Below are positions 23,473 through 33,308 of a DNA stretch of 33,605 nt, one piece after another. The first letter of the stretch is position 1; every line of letters begins with the position of its first letter. Location: the NCBI GenBank assembly GCA_937958005.1, contig CALGOB010000053.1, forward strand, positions 1 to 33,605, read 5' to 3'. This stretch comes from an uncultured Cyclobacteriaceae bacterium (lineage in GTDB: Bacteria > Bacteroidota > Bacteroidia > Cytophagales > Cyclobacteriaceae). The notes under the pieces are model-generated. The model saw nothing but the letters and a program-made list of their open reading frames with translations, was not told the DNA's origin and searched no databases. Made by a program: the position numbers and the translations under genes.

Positions 23473-23628
23473 GGATTCTCTAAAAACTCCCTGTTCTCTT
23501 TTGATCCGATTTTTTTCCTTCATACAGTGTTATCAAAATAATTATTTAGATTATCTAAACTCAGTTTTTGATACCTTGTCTTAGAAAAATCTCTTTATCA
23601 AAATTTCAAAACGAGTTTTTAGGAGTCC
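23473..23628. repeat. Family D inverted-repeat element, copy D1, beside the MATE stop
   Basis: Ends are GGATTCTCTAAAAACTCC and the inverted GAGTTTTTAGGAGTCC. It matches D2 (33144-33303) throughout, for example GTTATCAAAATA, TTTTTGATACCTTGTCT and TCAAAATTTCAAA. The two halves can be aligned as inverted arms along about 75 bp each, so the element is a long degenerate hairpin. It ends 2 bp before the stop of the MATE gene (23631-23633). Confidence 0.75.
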
Positions 23629-23630
23629 TT

Positions 23631-25022
23631 TTATATAATTTCTTGTTGTACTTGCTCCTCATTAGTCTGGTTATTTTTTATCATTAGCAGTTTTATCTGT
23701 TTCCAAACAACAAGCAACATCCAAACAGTTATGACAAGATCAATAGCTGTGGTGCCAAAATAAATACCTCTTAGACCAAAATAATAGGGTAAAAATAACA
23801 TAATTGGCACATAAAAGACTAATTGTCTTGCAGTTCCAATAATACTCGCAAATTTAGGTTTCTCAATTGCCGGTAAAAAAGTAAGTGACATAAAAACAAT
23901 TGGTAAAAATGGGAGCATAAAAATATACACCCTAAAATACCACAAACTTGACTCTTCAAAAGTTATTCCCGGTAAGATCAAGTTAAGGCTGTATTGAGGA
24001 AAGATACTCATGATAAGCCAAAATGGAAACACAATGTAGAAACCTGTTTTACAAAACAAAATAAATGCATGCTTGACCCGATCATATTGTTCAGCCCCAT
24101 AATTCACTCCTACCACTGGTTGTAATGCTCTCATTAACCCAAACAATGGAGTCATTAAAAAAAACAAAATTCTATTAGCCGCTGCAAAAAAAGCTAGGTC
24201 TTGTTCGTTTCCAATATTAGCAAGTGCATTAAAAACTACTACCGCCTGCACCAAACTCATAATGGATAAAATAAACCCTGGAAACCCTAGTTTAGCAATT
24301 GATTTTAATACACTTGCGTCATACTTAATAGAATTTGGGTTTGCTTTAAATGATGCTTTACCTCTTCGGAAGTATAAATATCCAATCAAGCTATAGATCA
24401 TCATCCCAATATTGGTAGCCCATGCTGCACCGCCTACTCCCATATCAAGATATTTTATAAAAACAGGAGTTAAAATCAAATTCACTACTAAGCCATAAAT
24501 GAACATCATAGCGGCTTTTTCCATTTTGCCTTCACCTCTTACTATTAAGTTCATCCCTAGTCCATAAACCCAAAAAGGAGATCCTAAAATGGAAATCTTA
24601 AAATAGGTGACACCATATGTGTGAATTTCTCCTTTACCCCCCATAATACTGATCAGTTCTTCAGCAAAAAAATAAGAAGGTAAAGCAAATACTAAAGTAG
24701 ATACTACCATGATCAGAGTTGTATTGGGAAGTATTTTAGCTTGCGTATCCAAATCATTCTTTCCCAAAACAATACTTAAAAGATTACCAGCTCCGGTTCC
24801 TGCTAAGCCTGCTATACTCATTGCGATAGAAGTTAAAGGATATGCTACAGCCACTCCTCCCAATGCTAGTTCATCTAAAAGCTGTCCTACATAAACAGTG
24901 TCCATGAAGGCATTGAGCCCAAATAACATCATAGCGAAAATAGCAGGCAAGGAAAGCTTCCACATTATCTTTGTAAGATCAGCATTTAAGATAAATTGTT
25001 TTTTCTGATCATTTGAATTCAT
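23631..25022 (-). CDS. MATE-family multidrug/sodium-type exporter
   Basis: A 463-residue inner-membrane protein with about 12 helices in two homologous halves, as in MatE-type antiporters that export cationic compounds using Na+ or H+. The first half begins IMWKLSLPAIFAMMLFGLNAFMDTVYVGQLLDELALGGVAVAYPLTS, with the usual L-x-P in helix 1 and the A-x-x-G-x-G-x-G-N pattern (GLAGTGAGNLLSIVLG). The second half opens SIAKLGFPGFILSIMSLVQAVVVFNAL and contains ALQPVVGVNYGA, a family hallmark. The tail is cytoplasmic (NNQTNEEQVQQEII). Substrate unknown. The ATG at 25022 follows a good candidate promoter, and the 3' end abuts repeat D1. Confidence 0.93.
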   Translation of the reverse strand: MNSNDQKKQFILNADLTKIMWKLSLPAIFAMMLFGLNAFMDTVYVGQLLDELALGGVAVAYPLTSIAMSIAGLAGTGAGNLLSIVLGKNDLDTQAKILPNTTLIMVVSTLVFALPSYFFAEELISIMGGKGEIHTYGVTYFKISILGSPFWVYGLGMNLIVRGEGKMEKAAMMFIYGLVVNLILTPVFIKYLDMGVGGAAWATNIGMMIYSLIGYLYFRRGKASFKANPNSIKYDASVLKSIAKLGFPGFILSIMSLVQAVVVFNALANIGNEQDLAFFAAANRILFFLMTPLFGLMRALQPVVGVNYGAEQYDRVKHAFILFCKTGFYIVFPFWLIMSIFPQYSLNLILPGITFEESSLWYFRVYIFMLPFLPIVFMSLTFLPAIEKPKFASIIGTARQLVFYVPIMLFLPYYFGLRGIYFGTTAIDLVITVWMLLVVWKQIKLLMIKNNQTNEEQVQQEII

Positions 25023-25054
25023 TGTAAAAAGGATAATGGCTATAAATAGATTTG

Positions 25055-25062
25055 CGAAGGTA
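25055..25062 (-). promoter_or_regulatory. Candidate -7 promoter box of the MATE gene
   Basis: Read on the minus strand, TACCTTCG followed by CAAA matches the Bacteroidota TAnnTTTG/TTCG -7 pattern and would start transcription about 25 nt before the ATG at 25022. No clear TTTG -33 element is seen at the expected distance. Confidence 0.45.
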
Positions 25063-25087
25063 AGGTATATAATGTTTTAATTTTAGC

Positions 25088-25262
25088 ATTAAACTCGCAT
25101 TATTCATTAGAAAATTTATTCCGATTATAAGTCTCTTCATTGCAATCACTTAACACAAGTTTGCTAGATCACCATAACCATGCTATGATGATCTAACATA
25201 AGAGTCTGTAAATTTGAGCTTTATGAACTCATAATGATTCTAATGCATAATTCTGTTTAAAG
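25088..25262. repeat. Family B inverted-repeat element, copy B2
   Basis: Ends are ATTAAACTCGCATTATTCATTAGA and the inverted CTAATGCATAATTCTGTTTAA, imperfect terminal inverted repeats. The centre GATCACCATAACCATGCTATGATGATC is a further palindrome. Homologous to B1 at 20941-21135 in the opposite orientation. It lies in the region upstream of the MATE gene. Confidence 0.65.
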
Positions 25263-25319
25263 AAATGACAGAATGAATCAGCCATGGCCTAATACCTATT
25301 CTAAGAAAGCTTAGGCGCT

Positions 25320-25450
25320 AGGAGCAGAAGGATACACGCTATCCATGGGCAATCATTTAATGATCTACTCAGCGCCTCCGCAAGGAAGCTTTAGAGTTCG
25401 TGGAAGAGTAAGAGTGCCCTACTAGGGAATCCCTAACTTTTAGGGATTAA
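25320..25450. repeat. Family C-related repeat, variant C6
   Basis: Contains CTATCCATGGGCAATCATTTAATGATCTACTC as in family C, then TCAGCGCCTCCGCAAGGAAGCTTTAGAGTTCGTGGAAGAGT shared with C5, and ends GGAATCCCTAACTTTTAGGGATTAAAT, a variant of the family C right end. Borders are approximate. Confidence 0.55.
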
Positions 25451-25824
25451 ATATCTAATAAAATTTGTCAGTCATTTGATTATCGAGTGATAATATTAGA
25501 AATAGCATCCGATAACATATTTATGCTCTATCAAATCAACAAATACAAACTAACATTTTGTGAAAGATAATTATTCCTATAATTAATTTTAATAATTAAA
25601 TATTTACATAAAACTTATTCGATTTAGGAATCAAAAATATATATTTTTATTTTATTTCCTTAAAAACACATAATAATTTGATAAACAATTATTTATCATT
25701 AATCAAATCAATTATCAGTTAAAGACAAATTAACATTATTAAACAAATTATTTTGTTAGTTTATAAGAAATCTACGAGATTACTTTCAACCGAAATTTAT
25801 GTAACCAAACTTAACTTTTTCTAT
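25451..25824. other. Very AT-rich leader of the giant secreted-protein gene
   Basis: About 370 bp without a gene or a repeat shared elsewhere. Runs of A/T dominate (for example around 25580-25700), which would favour an UP-like or easily melted promoter region, but no convincing -33/-7 pair was found. Confidence 0.4.
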
Positions 25825-28800
25825 ATGAATAGATTAAACCGTAAGCAAAATTGCAGTCGATTATGTTTATATAACCGTTATTTGCAATTAATTTTATTAT
25901 CAAAAGCTAAACTGTTAATGACAGGTATATTGCTAACTATATCAACAGTTTTGCTTGCACAAAAACCATATAAAGAATCTTTTGAACCGATTGTATGTCC
26001 TGCACATGAACATGACATGCATACACGCATTCCTTTAAAGACAGATCTTTTTAAAAGTAGGAGTTCTCATGCGGTCACGCAAACAGCAGAATTTATTGTA
26101 ACATTTGGCCCTGGAGCCTTAGCAAATCCAGAAGCTCAGGCTGCATTTCAATTTGCTATAGATATATGGGCTACAGAAATTGTATCATCAGTCCCTATTC
26201 GGGTGTTTGCTGAATTTGCAACTCTAGGGCCTGGTGTTTTAGCTTCCGCTGGACCTACTTATTTAATTGGTGATTTTGTAGGAGCTCCAGAACCTGGTGT
26301 GTTATATCCAGCTGGACTGGCTAATGCTTTAGCTGGTGTTGACTTAGATACTGAAGAACCATTTGATTTAGTAGTCAACTTGGGTAACAGCATCCCTTGG
26401 TACTTTGGCTTAGATGGCAATACACCCGCTGGACAATTTGATTTCGCAACCATTGCCCTGCATGAACTCGGTCATGGTCTAGGTTTCTTAGGGGTTAGCA
26501 ATGTTGCTGGTGGTCAGGGAACTATAAGAAGTAACGGGTTGCCTTCTATTTACAGTTTATTTGTAGTTAATGGAGATGACGTAGATCTAACAACTTTCTC
26601 TGATCCTTCCGCTGAATTGGGCAATCAACTAACAGGAGGGGATTTATTTGTTAATGGTTCTTTCGCTGTAGCTGGTTTAGGTGGTACTCAACCTGAGCTT
26701 TTTGCCCCGTTTCCCTATCAAGGTGGATCCAGTTATTCACATTGGGATGAAGCTACATTTCCAGCTGGAGATCCTAATTCATTAATGACTCCACAAGCAG
26801 GTAGTGCTGAGTCTATTTTTGATATCGGTGATGCTACTCGTGGTTTTTTCAGAGATATGGGCTGGGTGCTAAACGATGCAGATGCGCCTGCCTTCCTAGC
26901 GGTGCCTGGTAATATTACCAATACACTATTACTAGATGAATCTAGCTTAGATACAGTGAGGTTATCTAATGTTAGTAGCTTTAATTCTACAGCATTTGAG
27001 GTTAATATTCCACTAGAGGCCTCTTGGTTATCAATAAACCCTTCCAATGGCAGTCTTAACTCGGGTGAAGCAATAGATCTTCTATTTACAATAGATGCAA
27101 CAGGCCTTGCTAAAGGCACATTTGAAACAACAGTTACCATCAATTCCGACTCTACAGAGACAGTTACAGAAGTAGCTGTTACATTGACAGTATTGGATGG
27201 CACTGAAAGGCCTGTAATATCAGTTTCCCCTAATGTTCTATCTCAAACTTTGACTCAAGGTGAAACAGCTACTCAACCACTTTTAGTAATTAATGAGGGC
27301 GATGCCGAGCTATCATTTGACGTTGCTTTAGAAAATCTTTTAGGTGGTACATTTACAGCCAATGCTGCACTCACCAAACAGCATGTACTCACCAATGGTT
27401 TTAAATCCAAAAAGTTTAAAAAAGGAGATGGTATTAGTAGTTCATTTACTGCTAAAAGCGCTAAAATGAATATGATAACTACTTCTTTGTATGCAACAGA
27501 TTTTGAAGAATTTGCCTTGGGAGAGTTAGATGGTCAATTAGGTTGGGTTTCTCAATTTCCAGGTAATTTCACCATTTCAACTGCCAATTCATTGACTGGC
27601 ACACAACATTTTAGATCTGAATCTGATGGGTTAGGAGGAACCAGACCTGCAGCTGTTCTAGCTTTTTCTCCAGTTGTGGCACAAGGATCACAAGCATTCT
27701 CAGTGGCTTCAGCTTCCCTATCAATAGAAGGAACTGGAACTACATGGGAAGTAATCCCTCAATCTCCAACCGAAGAATCAGTAATTACCAGAATTAGGTT
27801 TAATGCTGACAGGAGTATTAGTATTCTATCCAGTGATACCGGAGACTTTGTTGATATAGACACCCCTACACCTGATGGGTATTTTAATTTACGTGTTTCG
27901 GTAGATGGTGAAAACTCTGTTTTTAGGGTGTTTTTTGATGGTGTAGAAGTATTTAGCGCTACAGGTTTTGCTCCTAAAATAGAACAGTTTGTAGTATTGA
28001 CTGGGATGGAAGAAGTTGGCTCTACATTTGATATGGAAAATGTAGAAATAACTGATGGAGATGATGAAGCTCCTTTTATAACTGCTTCTCCTTTGTCTGG
28101 AACTGTAGGGATAGGAGATACAGCAATAGTTTCCGTCCGTTTTGATGCACGTTCATTAGAAACGGGGGTGTTTAGTGCTGATATAAACATTTCAAGCAAT
28201 GATCCTGATAATGGTCTCATTACTGTACCTACCACACTTACGGTAGTATCACCACCAAGCATTAGTATTTCTCCTGATTCGTTGTTTGCCAGTGTTGATG
28301 TTCAATTAGCTGATCCTGCCATAGTGTTTGATACGATTGTTGTGAGTAATACAGGAGACAGTCAACTTGAATTTTCAACATCCCTAGAGGCAACAACAGT
28401 AACTTTGTTAAATGGCGCACTTAATCAATCCCAACTAAGTCAACCTATTGACTTAAGATTATATGGTTTAGGAAATACAGGCCAATTTGAAGAGAATTCA
28501 ATCACTGCCTCAGCTATTCCTCAGCTAAATGAAGGAACTGCTGGAAATACCAATAATAACACTTTTGCAGATTCTATTTCCTATGATTCTGGCATCAATT
28601 TCCCTTCAGATTTTGCAGGATTAACTACTACTGCCTACACCACTGGAATAAAGTTTGTTGTAGAGCAGCCAAGCTTTAACTTAACAGCAGTAAGAAATGC
28701 TTATAGTACTGAGGCAGTGACAAACCCTGTTATCATCATGGAAATCTATCAAGGTGGCGCAACACCTGCAGATGGAATTTTATTGCAAAGCCAGACAATT

Positions 28801-31800
28801 GATATAGCAAGCACAGATGGTATTTTCTTATTGACCCAACTTGCTACACCTATTAATTTTTCGCAAGGTGATGAATTTTGGGTTGTACATAAATACCCTG
28901 ATGGAATTGCATTTCCGCAAGGCATAGATGATGTTGCTACTCAACGATCCGATACTTATTTCTTTAGTGGAGATGCAGGTACAACTTACAATCCTTCTGG
29001 GTTCGTATTTTTGACCCGTGCTTTAAGTGGTGATGTATCAAGCGACAGCTATTTAACGATTGAACCTAGTAGTGGAAATGTAAATCCTGGTGAAAGCATT
29101 AATCTATTGGTTTCTTTTGATGGTGAAGAACTAGGGAACGGTATTTACAATACAGACATATCCATAGCAAGCAATGATCCTAATAGTCCAACAGTTGCAG
29201 TACCTACAGAATTTACTGTAACAGGTCAAACAGCTGAAATTGCAGTGTCTGATCAATTCCTGATTTTTGGATCAGTGTTTTTAGGAGCCAGTAGTGAACT
29301 TGATTTTACAATTGTCAATGAAGGGCTTGGTACACTTGACATTTCAAGCATCACTTCAGACAATCCTGATTTTGAAGTATCACCTGAAACAACGGTAGTA
29401 GGTCCTTCAGATAGTTTAAACGTCACAGTAACTTATACGCCATCTTCTTTAGGCAATAGTAATGGTATTCTAACTATAAACAGTTCAGATACGGATGAGC
29501 CTATAACCTTGTTAATTGTAGTTGGTATAGGTACAGCACCACCTGTGATTGTTCTTAATCCTGAAACAGTGGTAGAAACTGTAGATGCAGGCGAATCCAT
29601 TAACTCAGAAATTACCGTTAGAAATGAAGGGGATTTTCCATTGATATTTTCTTTACCCGAATTTACTGCAGCTTCTATTCTAGCTAATCCAAGTTTTGTT
29701 GGAAACAATACGACAAAAATTGATTTTGGCATCTTTGATACACAGAAAGGCACCGCAGACAATAGGTTAGGTCATTTAATTAGCAATAGTGTAGGAACAG
29801 ATCTAGGCTTCGGCTATACTTGGATAGACAGTGATGAAATAGGTGGCCCTGTCTTTAATTTCAATGATATTTCTGCTACAGGTACCGAGATCTCCACTAC
29901 CTTGGGTGATGATGGTTCTTTAGAACTGACTCTTCCATTCATCTTTGAATTCTATGGAGATCAAAAATCTAGCCTATGGGTCAACTCAAATGGTTTTATC
30001 AGTTTTGAACAACCAAGTGGACCTACTTTTATTAATGATCAAATTCCTGATCCTACAGGAACCAACGATTTAATTGCAGCACTCTGGGATGATCTATCCC
30101 CTCAAAATTTTGATGGAACAATCCACCATCAAGCATTTGCAGATCGTTTCATCATACAGTGGACCAATGTGTCGAGATTTGCTGGTACTGATGATGAAAG
30201 TGTAACTTTTCAGATTGTATTAATGGACAATGGAAACATCGATATCTTTTACCTTGATGTTGAAACTGCTCCATTTTTAAATCAAGCTACAGTGGGGATT
30301 GAAAATGCAGATGGTACTGATGGCGCGCAAGTAGTATTTAATGCTCCTTATATTCGTGATAATTTAGCACTAAGGTTTATTAGACCTGCCTTTGCCCTTA
30401 CTTCATTTATCACTGATGCTTCACCTAGAAATGGGGTTATTCCGGCTGGTGGTGAACTTAGTTTATCGGTAACATTGGATGCAACTGATTTAAATGATGG
30501 TCAGTTCTTTGATGAACTAAATGTTTCCAGTAATGATCCTGTAACACCTAATGCTACAGGATTATTTGACCTAACAGTAGTCGGGTTTCCTGAAATTGTG
30601 GTAGACCAAGATTCCTTGACTTTTGACCCTATTTTTATTGGGTTACAATCAGAGCAGACTTTGCAGATCTCAAATACAGGAACCAAGACACTTGAAATAA
30701 GTAGTATTAATAGCTTCAATCCTGATTTTACATTAAGCAATAATGGGCCTGTATCTATTTTACCAAATGAATCTATAGATATCACAGTCACTTTTGCCCC
30801 TTCTACTGCTGGAGTTATAGGCGATTTGATCACTATTGCAAGTGATGATAGCTTTGGTAATGAATTCTTACCAGTATTCTTGTTTGGAACTGGTATTGCA
30901 CCTCCGATTATAGAAGTTGCACCTGATTCTATATCTGCTGTAGTCTATGAAACAGAATCTATCACAGATTCATTGGTAATTACAAATACAGGAGTAGCTG
31001 ATTTAATTTATAGCTTGACCCCTCCTACTTTTGGAACTGCTCAAAGCCTATTGACACAAAATCAATATGAATATATTGATTACCCAATTATTACGGACAA
31101 ACTAACTATTGATAATCGTGTAGGCCCCACAGTATTAAATGCAAGTGGAGGACCAGGTACTTTTGGATATTCATGGGTAGATAGTAATAGTGGTGGTACA
31201 CCTTTTAATTTTAATGATATAAGTACTACAGGTACGCAAGCGAATGTAGGTGCAGATGGTAATGAAAAAGTAGCTTTACCTTTTGATTTTAATTTCTTTG
31301 GAATTGATAATGACAGTGTTTATATAGGAGCCAATGGTTTTTTAAGTTTCTCAGAATTAATCGGAAGTAATTTTGTGAATCAGCAAATCCCAAATTCTAG
31401 CAACCCTAACTTTATAATTGCTGGATTATGGGATGATTTAGAACCTCAAGATGGAACTGGTGTTTTTTATGAAACAGTAGGCAATCAATTTATTGTACAG
31501 TACGAAGCGGTACCAGGTTTTGGTTTTGGAACGCCTCCAGCCCCTGTTACATTCCAAATTATCCTTAATGATGATGGCTCCATATTACTTCAATATGCTA
31601 ATGTTAATTCAACAGTGGCTACCAGTAGTACTATTGGTGTAGAAGGGCCAAATGGTGTAGAAGGATTGCAAATATTGTTCAATACAGCATTTTTAGAGGA
31701 TGAGTTGGCTATTACTATTACTCCACCTGTTACTGGTGTTTTAGCAGCTGGTGAAAGTGATGTAATTTCCTATACATTAGATGCAGCTACCTTAGCACCT

Positions 31801-33048
31801 GGGAATTTTCAAAGTGATTTTATATTCAGTAGTAATGACCCAGTAGCTCCTGTATTACTAGTCCCTGTTAGTTTAGAAGTACTTAATTTACCCGATGTAA
31901 TTTCTTTTAATCTGATAGATGCTGAAACTGATGTCATTATTGATGTTTTAGAGGAAGGCGATGTAATTAACCTTGATAACTATCCTAGCAATAGTTTTAA
32001 TATTCAGGCAATTACAAACCCTGAAACAGTAGGTAGTGTCATTTTTGATTTTAATGGATCTCAAAGGTTTCGAAGGGACAATTCGGCACCATATACCATT
32101 GCAGGAGAACGAAGAGGCGGTACAGATTTTAGGTCTATGGAATTGCCTTTAGGAAATAATATGGTAACAGCCTCTGCCTTCACAAGAAGAAACGGTAATG
32201 GTAAATCTGGCACCCCACTTACGGTTAATTTTGAGGTAATCAATACAAACGGGGATGTATGTTATGGAGATCAAGTACTTTCATACACTCCTGGGAACAG
32301 GAAAAACGGAAATACGTTACCTGAAATCAGGACTAATTCTAGCAATGCATTAGGAGCACCTCAGGAAAATGATGCTTATAATTTCGTATCGCTCGGGTTT
32401 GGTGGATCTATAGAAATTCAATTAGCCTGTGAAGTATTTGACTTAGAAGGTGATGATTTACTGATCGTAGAAACATCATTTAGAGATGCTGGCTTATCAT
32501 GTGAAACCTATCCTGAAACGGCCATGATAGAAGCATCTGTTGACGGATCCAATTGGGTAATTATTGCTGATGAAATCTGCAAAGATGGTTCAGTAGATTT
32601 AGCTAATGGTGGTTTAGCTTCTGCCCAATTCATTAGGATTACCGATACAAGTAATGCTTTCGATTTTAGAAGTGGTAATGCGGATGGGTATGATGTAGAT
32701 GGAATTGTCGTATTAAATAACATGATGCCAGATACTGCTTCAAGCACTGTCAGTGAGTTCACTGAAATGGCCAATATTGTGGCAAATGAAGATGCTATAG
32801 TAAGTGCTTATCCTAACCCTGTAGAGAATGAGTTGAGAATTTCATTAGATAATAATGAAGATAAAAAGATCAATATTCAAATATTTGGATATAATGGAGG
32901 AGTCGTTTATCAGCAAGCTATGGATGTAAAATCTGGTGTCACTTTTGAAACTATTAATATTCAAAAATTACAGCGAGGAATTTACCATATGGTAGTTACA
33001 GACGAAAATGCTGACATTGTTTCTACAATGAAAGTGTTAAAGATGTAA
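25825..33048 (+). CDS. Giant T9SS-secreted metalloprotease-like multidomain protein
   Basis: A 2407-residue secreted protein. A long basic N-region leads to a signal peptide (LLMTGILLTISTVLLAQ, about residues 31-47). Residues about 70-355 form a zinc-protease-like domain with H213-E-L-G-H217 in HELGHGLGFLG. The usual third metzincin ligand position is Gly, but SHWDE (H306) and a following LMTP could supply the third ligand and Met-turn. Then come BACON/Ig-like repeats ending in SSNDP (about 405-450, 755-808, 1081-1131, 1532-1585, 1970-2020), a lectin-like fold at about 556-750, two choice-of-anchor D/ASH-type domains (about 1138-1245 and 1591-1698) and two nidogen-like domains (about 1329-1520 and 1775-1963). 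A discoidin-like region (about 2144-2298) precedes the type A T9SS sorting domain starting YPNP at 2329. The frame is open to a TTG at 25753, but ATG 25825 is preferred. Substrate unknown; adhesion plus proteolysis is inference. Confidence 0.9.
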   Translation: MNRLNRKQNCSRLCLYNRYLQLILLSKAKLLMTGILLTISTVLLAQKPYKESFEPIVCPAHEHDMHTRIPLKTDLFKSRSSHAVTQTAEFIVTFGPGALANPEAQAAFQFAIDIWATEIVSSVPIRVFAEFATLGPGVLASAGPTYLIGDFVGAPEPGVLYPAGLANALAGVDLDTEEPFDLVVNLGNSIPWYFGLDGNTPAGQFDFATIALHELGHGLGFLGVSNVAGGQGTIRSNGLPSIYSLFVVNGDDVDLTTFSDPSAELGNQLTGGDLFVNGSFAVAGLGGTQPELFAPFPYQGGSSYSHWDEATFPAGDPNSLMTPQAGSAESIFDIGDATRGFFRDMGWVLNDADAPAFLAVPGNITNTLLLDESSLDTVRLSNVSSFNSTAFEVNIPLEASWLSINPSNGSLNSGEAIDLLFTIDATGLAKGTFETTVTINSDSTETVTEVAVTLTVLDGTERPVISVSPNVLSQTLTQGETATQPLLVINEGDAELSFDVALENLLGGTFTANAALTKQHVLTNGFKSKKFKKGDGISSSFTAKSAKMNMITTSLYATDFEEFALGELDGQLGWVSQFPGNFTISTANSLTGTQHFRSESDGLGGTRPAAVLAFSPVVAQGSQAFSVASASLSIEGTGTTWEVIPQSPTEESVITRIRFNADRSISILSSDTGDFVDIDTPTPDGYFNLRVSVDGENSVFRVFFDGVEVFSATGFAPKIEQFVVLTGMEEVGSTFDMENVEITDGDDEAPFITASPLSGTVGIGDTAIVSVRFDARSLETGVFSADINISSNDPDNGLITVPTTLTVVSPPSISISPDSLFASVDVQLADPAIVFDTIVVSNTGDSQLEFSTSLEATTVTLLNGALNQSQLSQPIDLRLYGLGNTGQFEENSITASAIPQLNEGTAGNTNNNTFADSISYDSGINFPSDFAGLTTTAYTTGIKFVVEQPSFNLTAVRNAYSTEAVTNPVIIMEIYQGGATPADGILLQSQTIDIASTDGIFLLTQLATPINFSQGDEFWVVHKYPDGIAFPQGIDDVATQRSDTYFFSGDAGTTYNPSGFVFLTRALSGDVSSDSYLTIEPSSGNVNPGESINLLVSFDGEELGNGIYNTDISIASNDPNSPTVAVPTEFTVTGQTAEIAVSDQFLIFGSVFLGASSELDFTIVNEGLGTLDISSITSDNPDFEVSPETTVVGPSDSLNVTVTYTPSSLGNSNGILTINSSDTDEPITLLIVVGIGTAPPVIVLNPETVVETVDAGESINSEITVRNEGDFPLIFSLPEFTAASILANPSFVGNNTTKIDFGIFDTQKGTADNRLGHLISNSVGTDLGFGYTWIDSDEIGGPVFNFNDISATGTEISTTLGDDGSLELTLPFIFEFYGDQKSSLWVNSNGFISFEQPSGPTFINDQIPDPTGTNDLIAALWDDLSPQNFDGTIHHQAFADRFIIQWTNVSRFAGTDDESVTFQIVLMDNGNIDIFYLDVETAPFLNQATVGIENADGTDGAQVVFNAPYIRDNLALRFIRPAFALTSFITDASPRNGVIPAGGELSLSVTLDATDLNDGQFFDELNVSSNDPVTPNATGLFDLTVVGFPEIVVDQDSLTFDPIFIGLQSEQTLQISNTGTKTLEISSINSFNPDFTLSNNGPVSILPNESIDITVTFAPSTAGVIGDLITIASDDSFGNEFLPVFLFGTGIAPPIIEVAPDSISAVVYETESITDSLVITNTGVADLIYSLTPPTFGTAQSLLTQNQYEYIDYPIITDKLTIDNRVGPTVLNASGGPGTFGYSWVDSNSGGTPFNFNDISTTGTQANVGADGNEKVALPFDFNFFGIDNDSVYIGANGFLSFSELIGSNFVNQQIPNSSNPNFIIAGLWDDLEPQDGTGVFYETVGNQFIVQYEAVPGFGFGTPPAPVTFQIILNDDGSILLQYANVNSTVATSSTIGVEGPNGVEGLQILFNTAFLEDELAITITPPVTGVLAAGESDVISYTLDAATLAPGNFQSDFIFSSNDPVAPVLLVPVSLEVLNLPDVISFNLIDAETDVIIDVLEEGDVINLDNYPSNSFNIQAITNPETVGSVIFDFNGSQRFRRDNSAPYTIAGERRGGTDFRSMELPLGNNMVTASAFTRRNGNGKSGTPLTVNFEVINTNGDVCYGDQVLSYTPGNRKNGNTLPEIRTNSSNALGAPQENDAYNFVSLGFGGSIEIQLACEVFDLEGDDLLIVETSFRDAGLSCETYPETAMIEASVDGSNWVIIADEICKDGSVDLANGGLASAQFIRITDTSNAFDFRSGNADGYDVDGIVVLNNMMPDTASSTVSEFTEMANIVANEDAIVSAYPNPVENELRISLDNNEDKKINIQIFGYNGGVVYQQAMDVKSGVTFETINIQKLQRGIYHMVVTDENADIVSTMKVLKM

Positions 33049-33093
33049 TGACTCAATAATTAGATCGATAATTGAAAATTGCGTATTCAATTT

Positions 33094-33126
33094 AAGGTGT
33101 GTTTACTTTGTAAGCACACCTTTTTT
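33094..33126 (+). terminator. Rho-independent terminator after the giant gene
   Basis: AAGGTGTG...CACACCTT stem, extended inside by TTAC/GTAA pairing, followed by TTTTTT. It begins 46 bp after the stop at 33046-33048 and has the best terminator form in the window. Confidence 0.85.
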
Positions 33127-33143
33127 ATTAGAACATAACTGTA

Positions 33144-33303
33144 GGGGACCTCTAAAAACTCCCTGTTGCTTTTTGACTCGATCTTTTTCCCTGATACTGC
33201 GTTATCAAAATACTCATTTAGATCCTCTAAACTCCGTTTTTGATGCCTTGTCTCAGAAAAAAACCTCTTAGTCAAAATTTCAAATCAAGTTTTTAGAGGC
33301 CCC
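33144..33303. repeat. Family D inverted-repeat element, copy D2
   Basis: A 160-bp element bounded by GGGGACCTCTAAAAACT and the inverted AGTTTTTAGAGGCCCC. Flanks CTGTA (33139-33143) and TTGTA (33304-33308) look like a 5-bp target duplication with one mismatch. The two arms align as a long imperfect hairpin. Homologous to D1 beside the MATE gene. Confidence 0.75.
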
Positions 33304-33308
33304 TTGTA

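Noticed and set aside
26259-32774. Minus-strand frames up to 167 codons opposite the giant secreted protein
   Set aside because: They are Ser/Thr/Val/Pro-rich mirror readings of a repetitive coding sequence with no start signals or homology that I recognise.
33087-33275. A 62-codon minus-strand frame (MTKRFFSETRHQKRSLEDLNEYF...)
   Set aside because: It lies almost wholly inside the hairpin repeat D2 and the terminator of the giant gene, so it is best explained as repeat sequence and not a gene.
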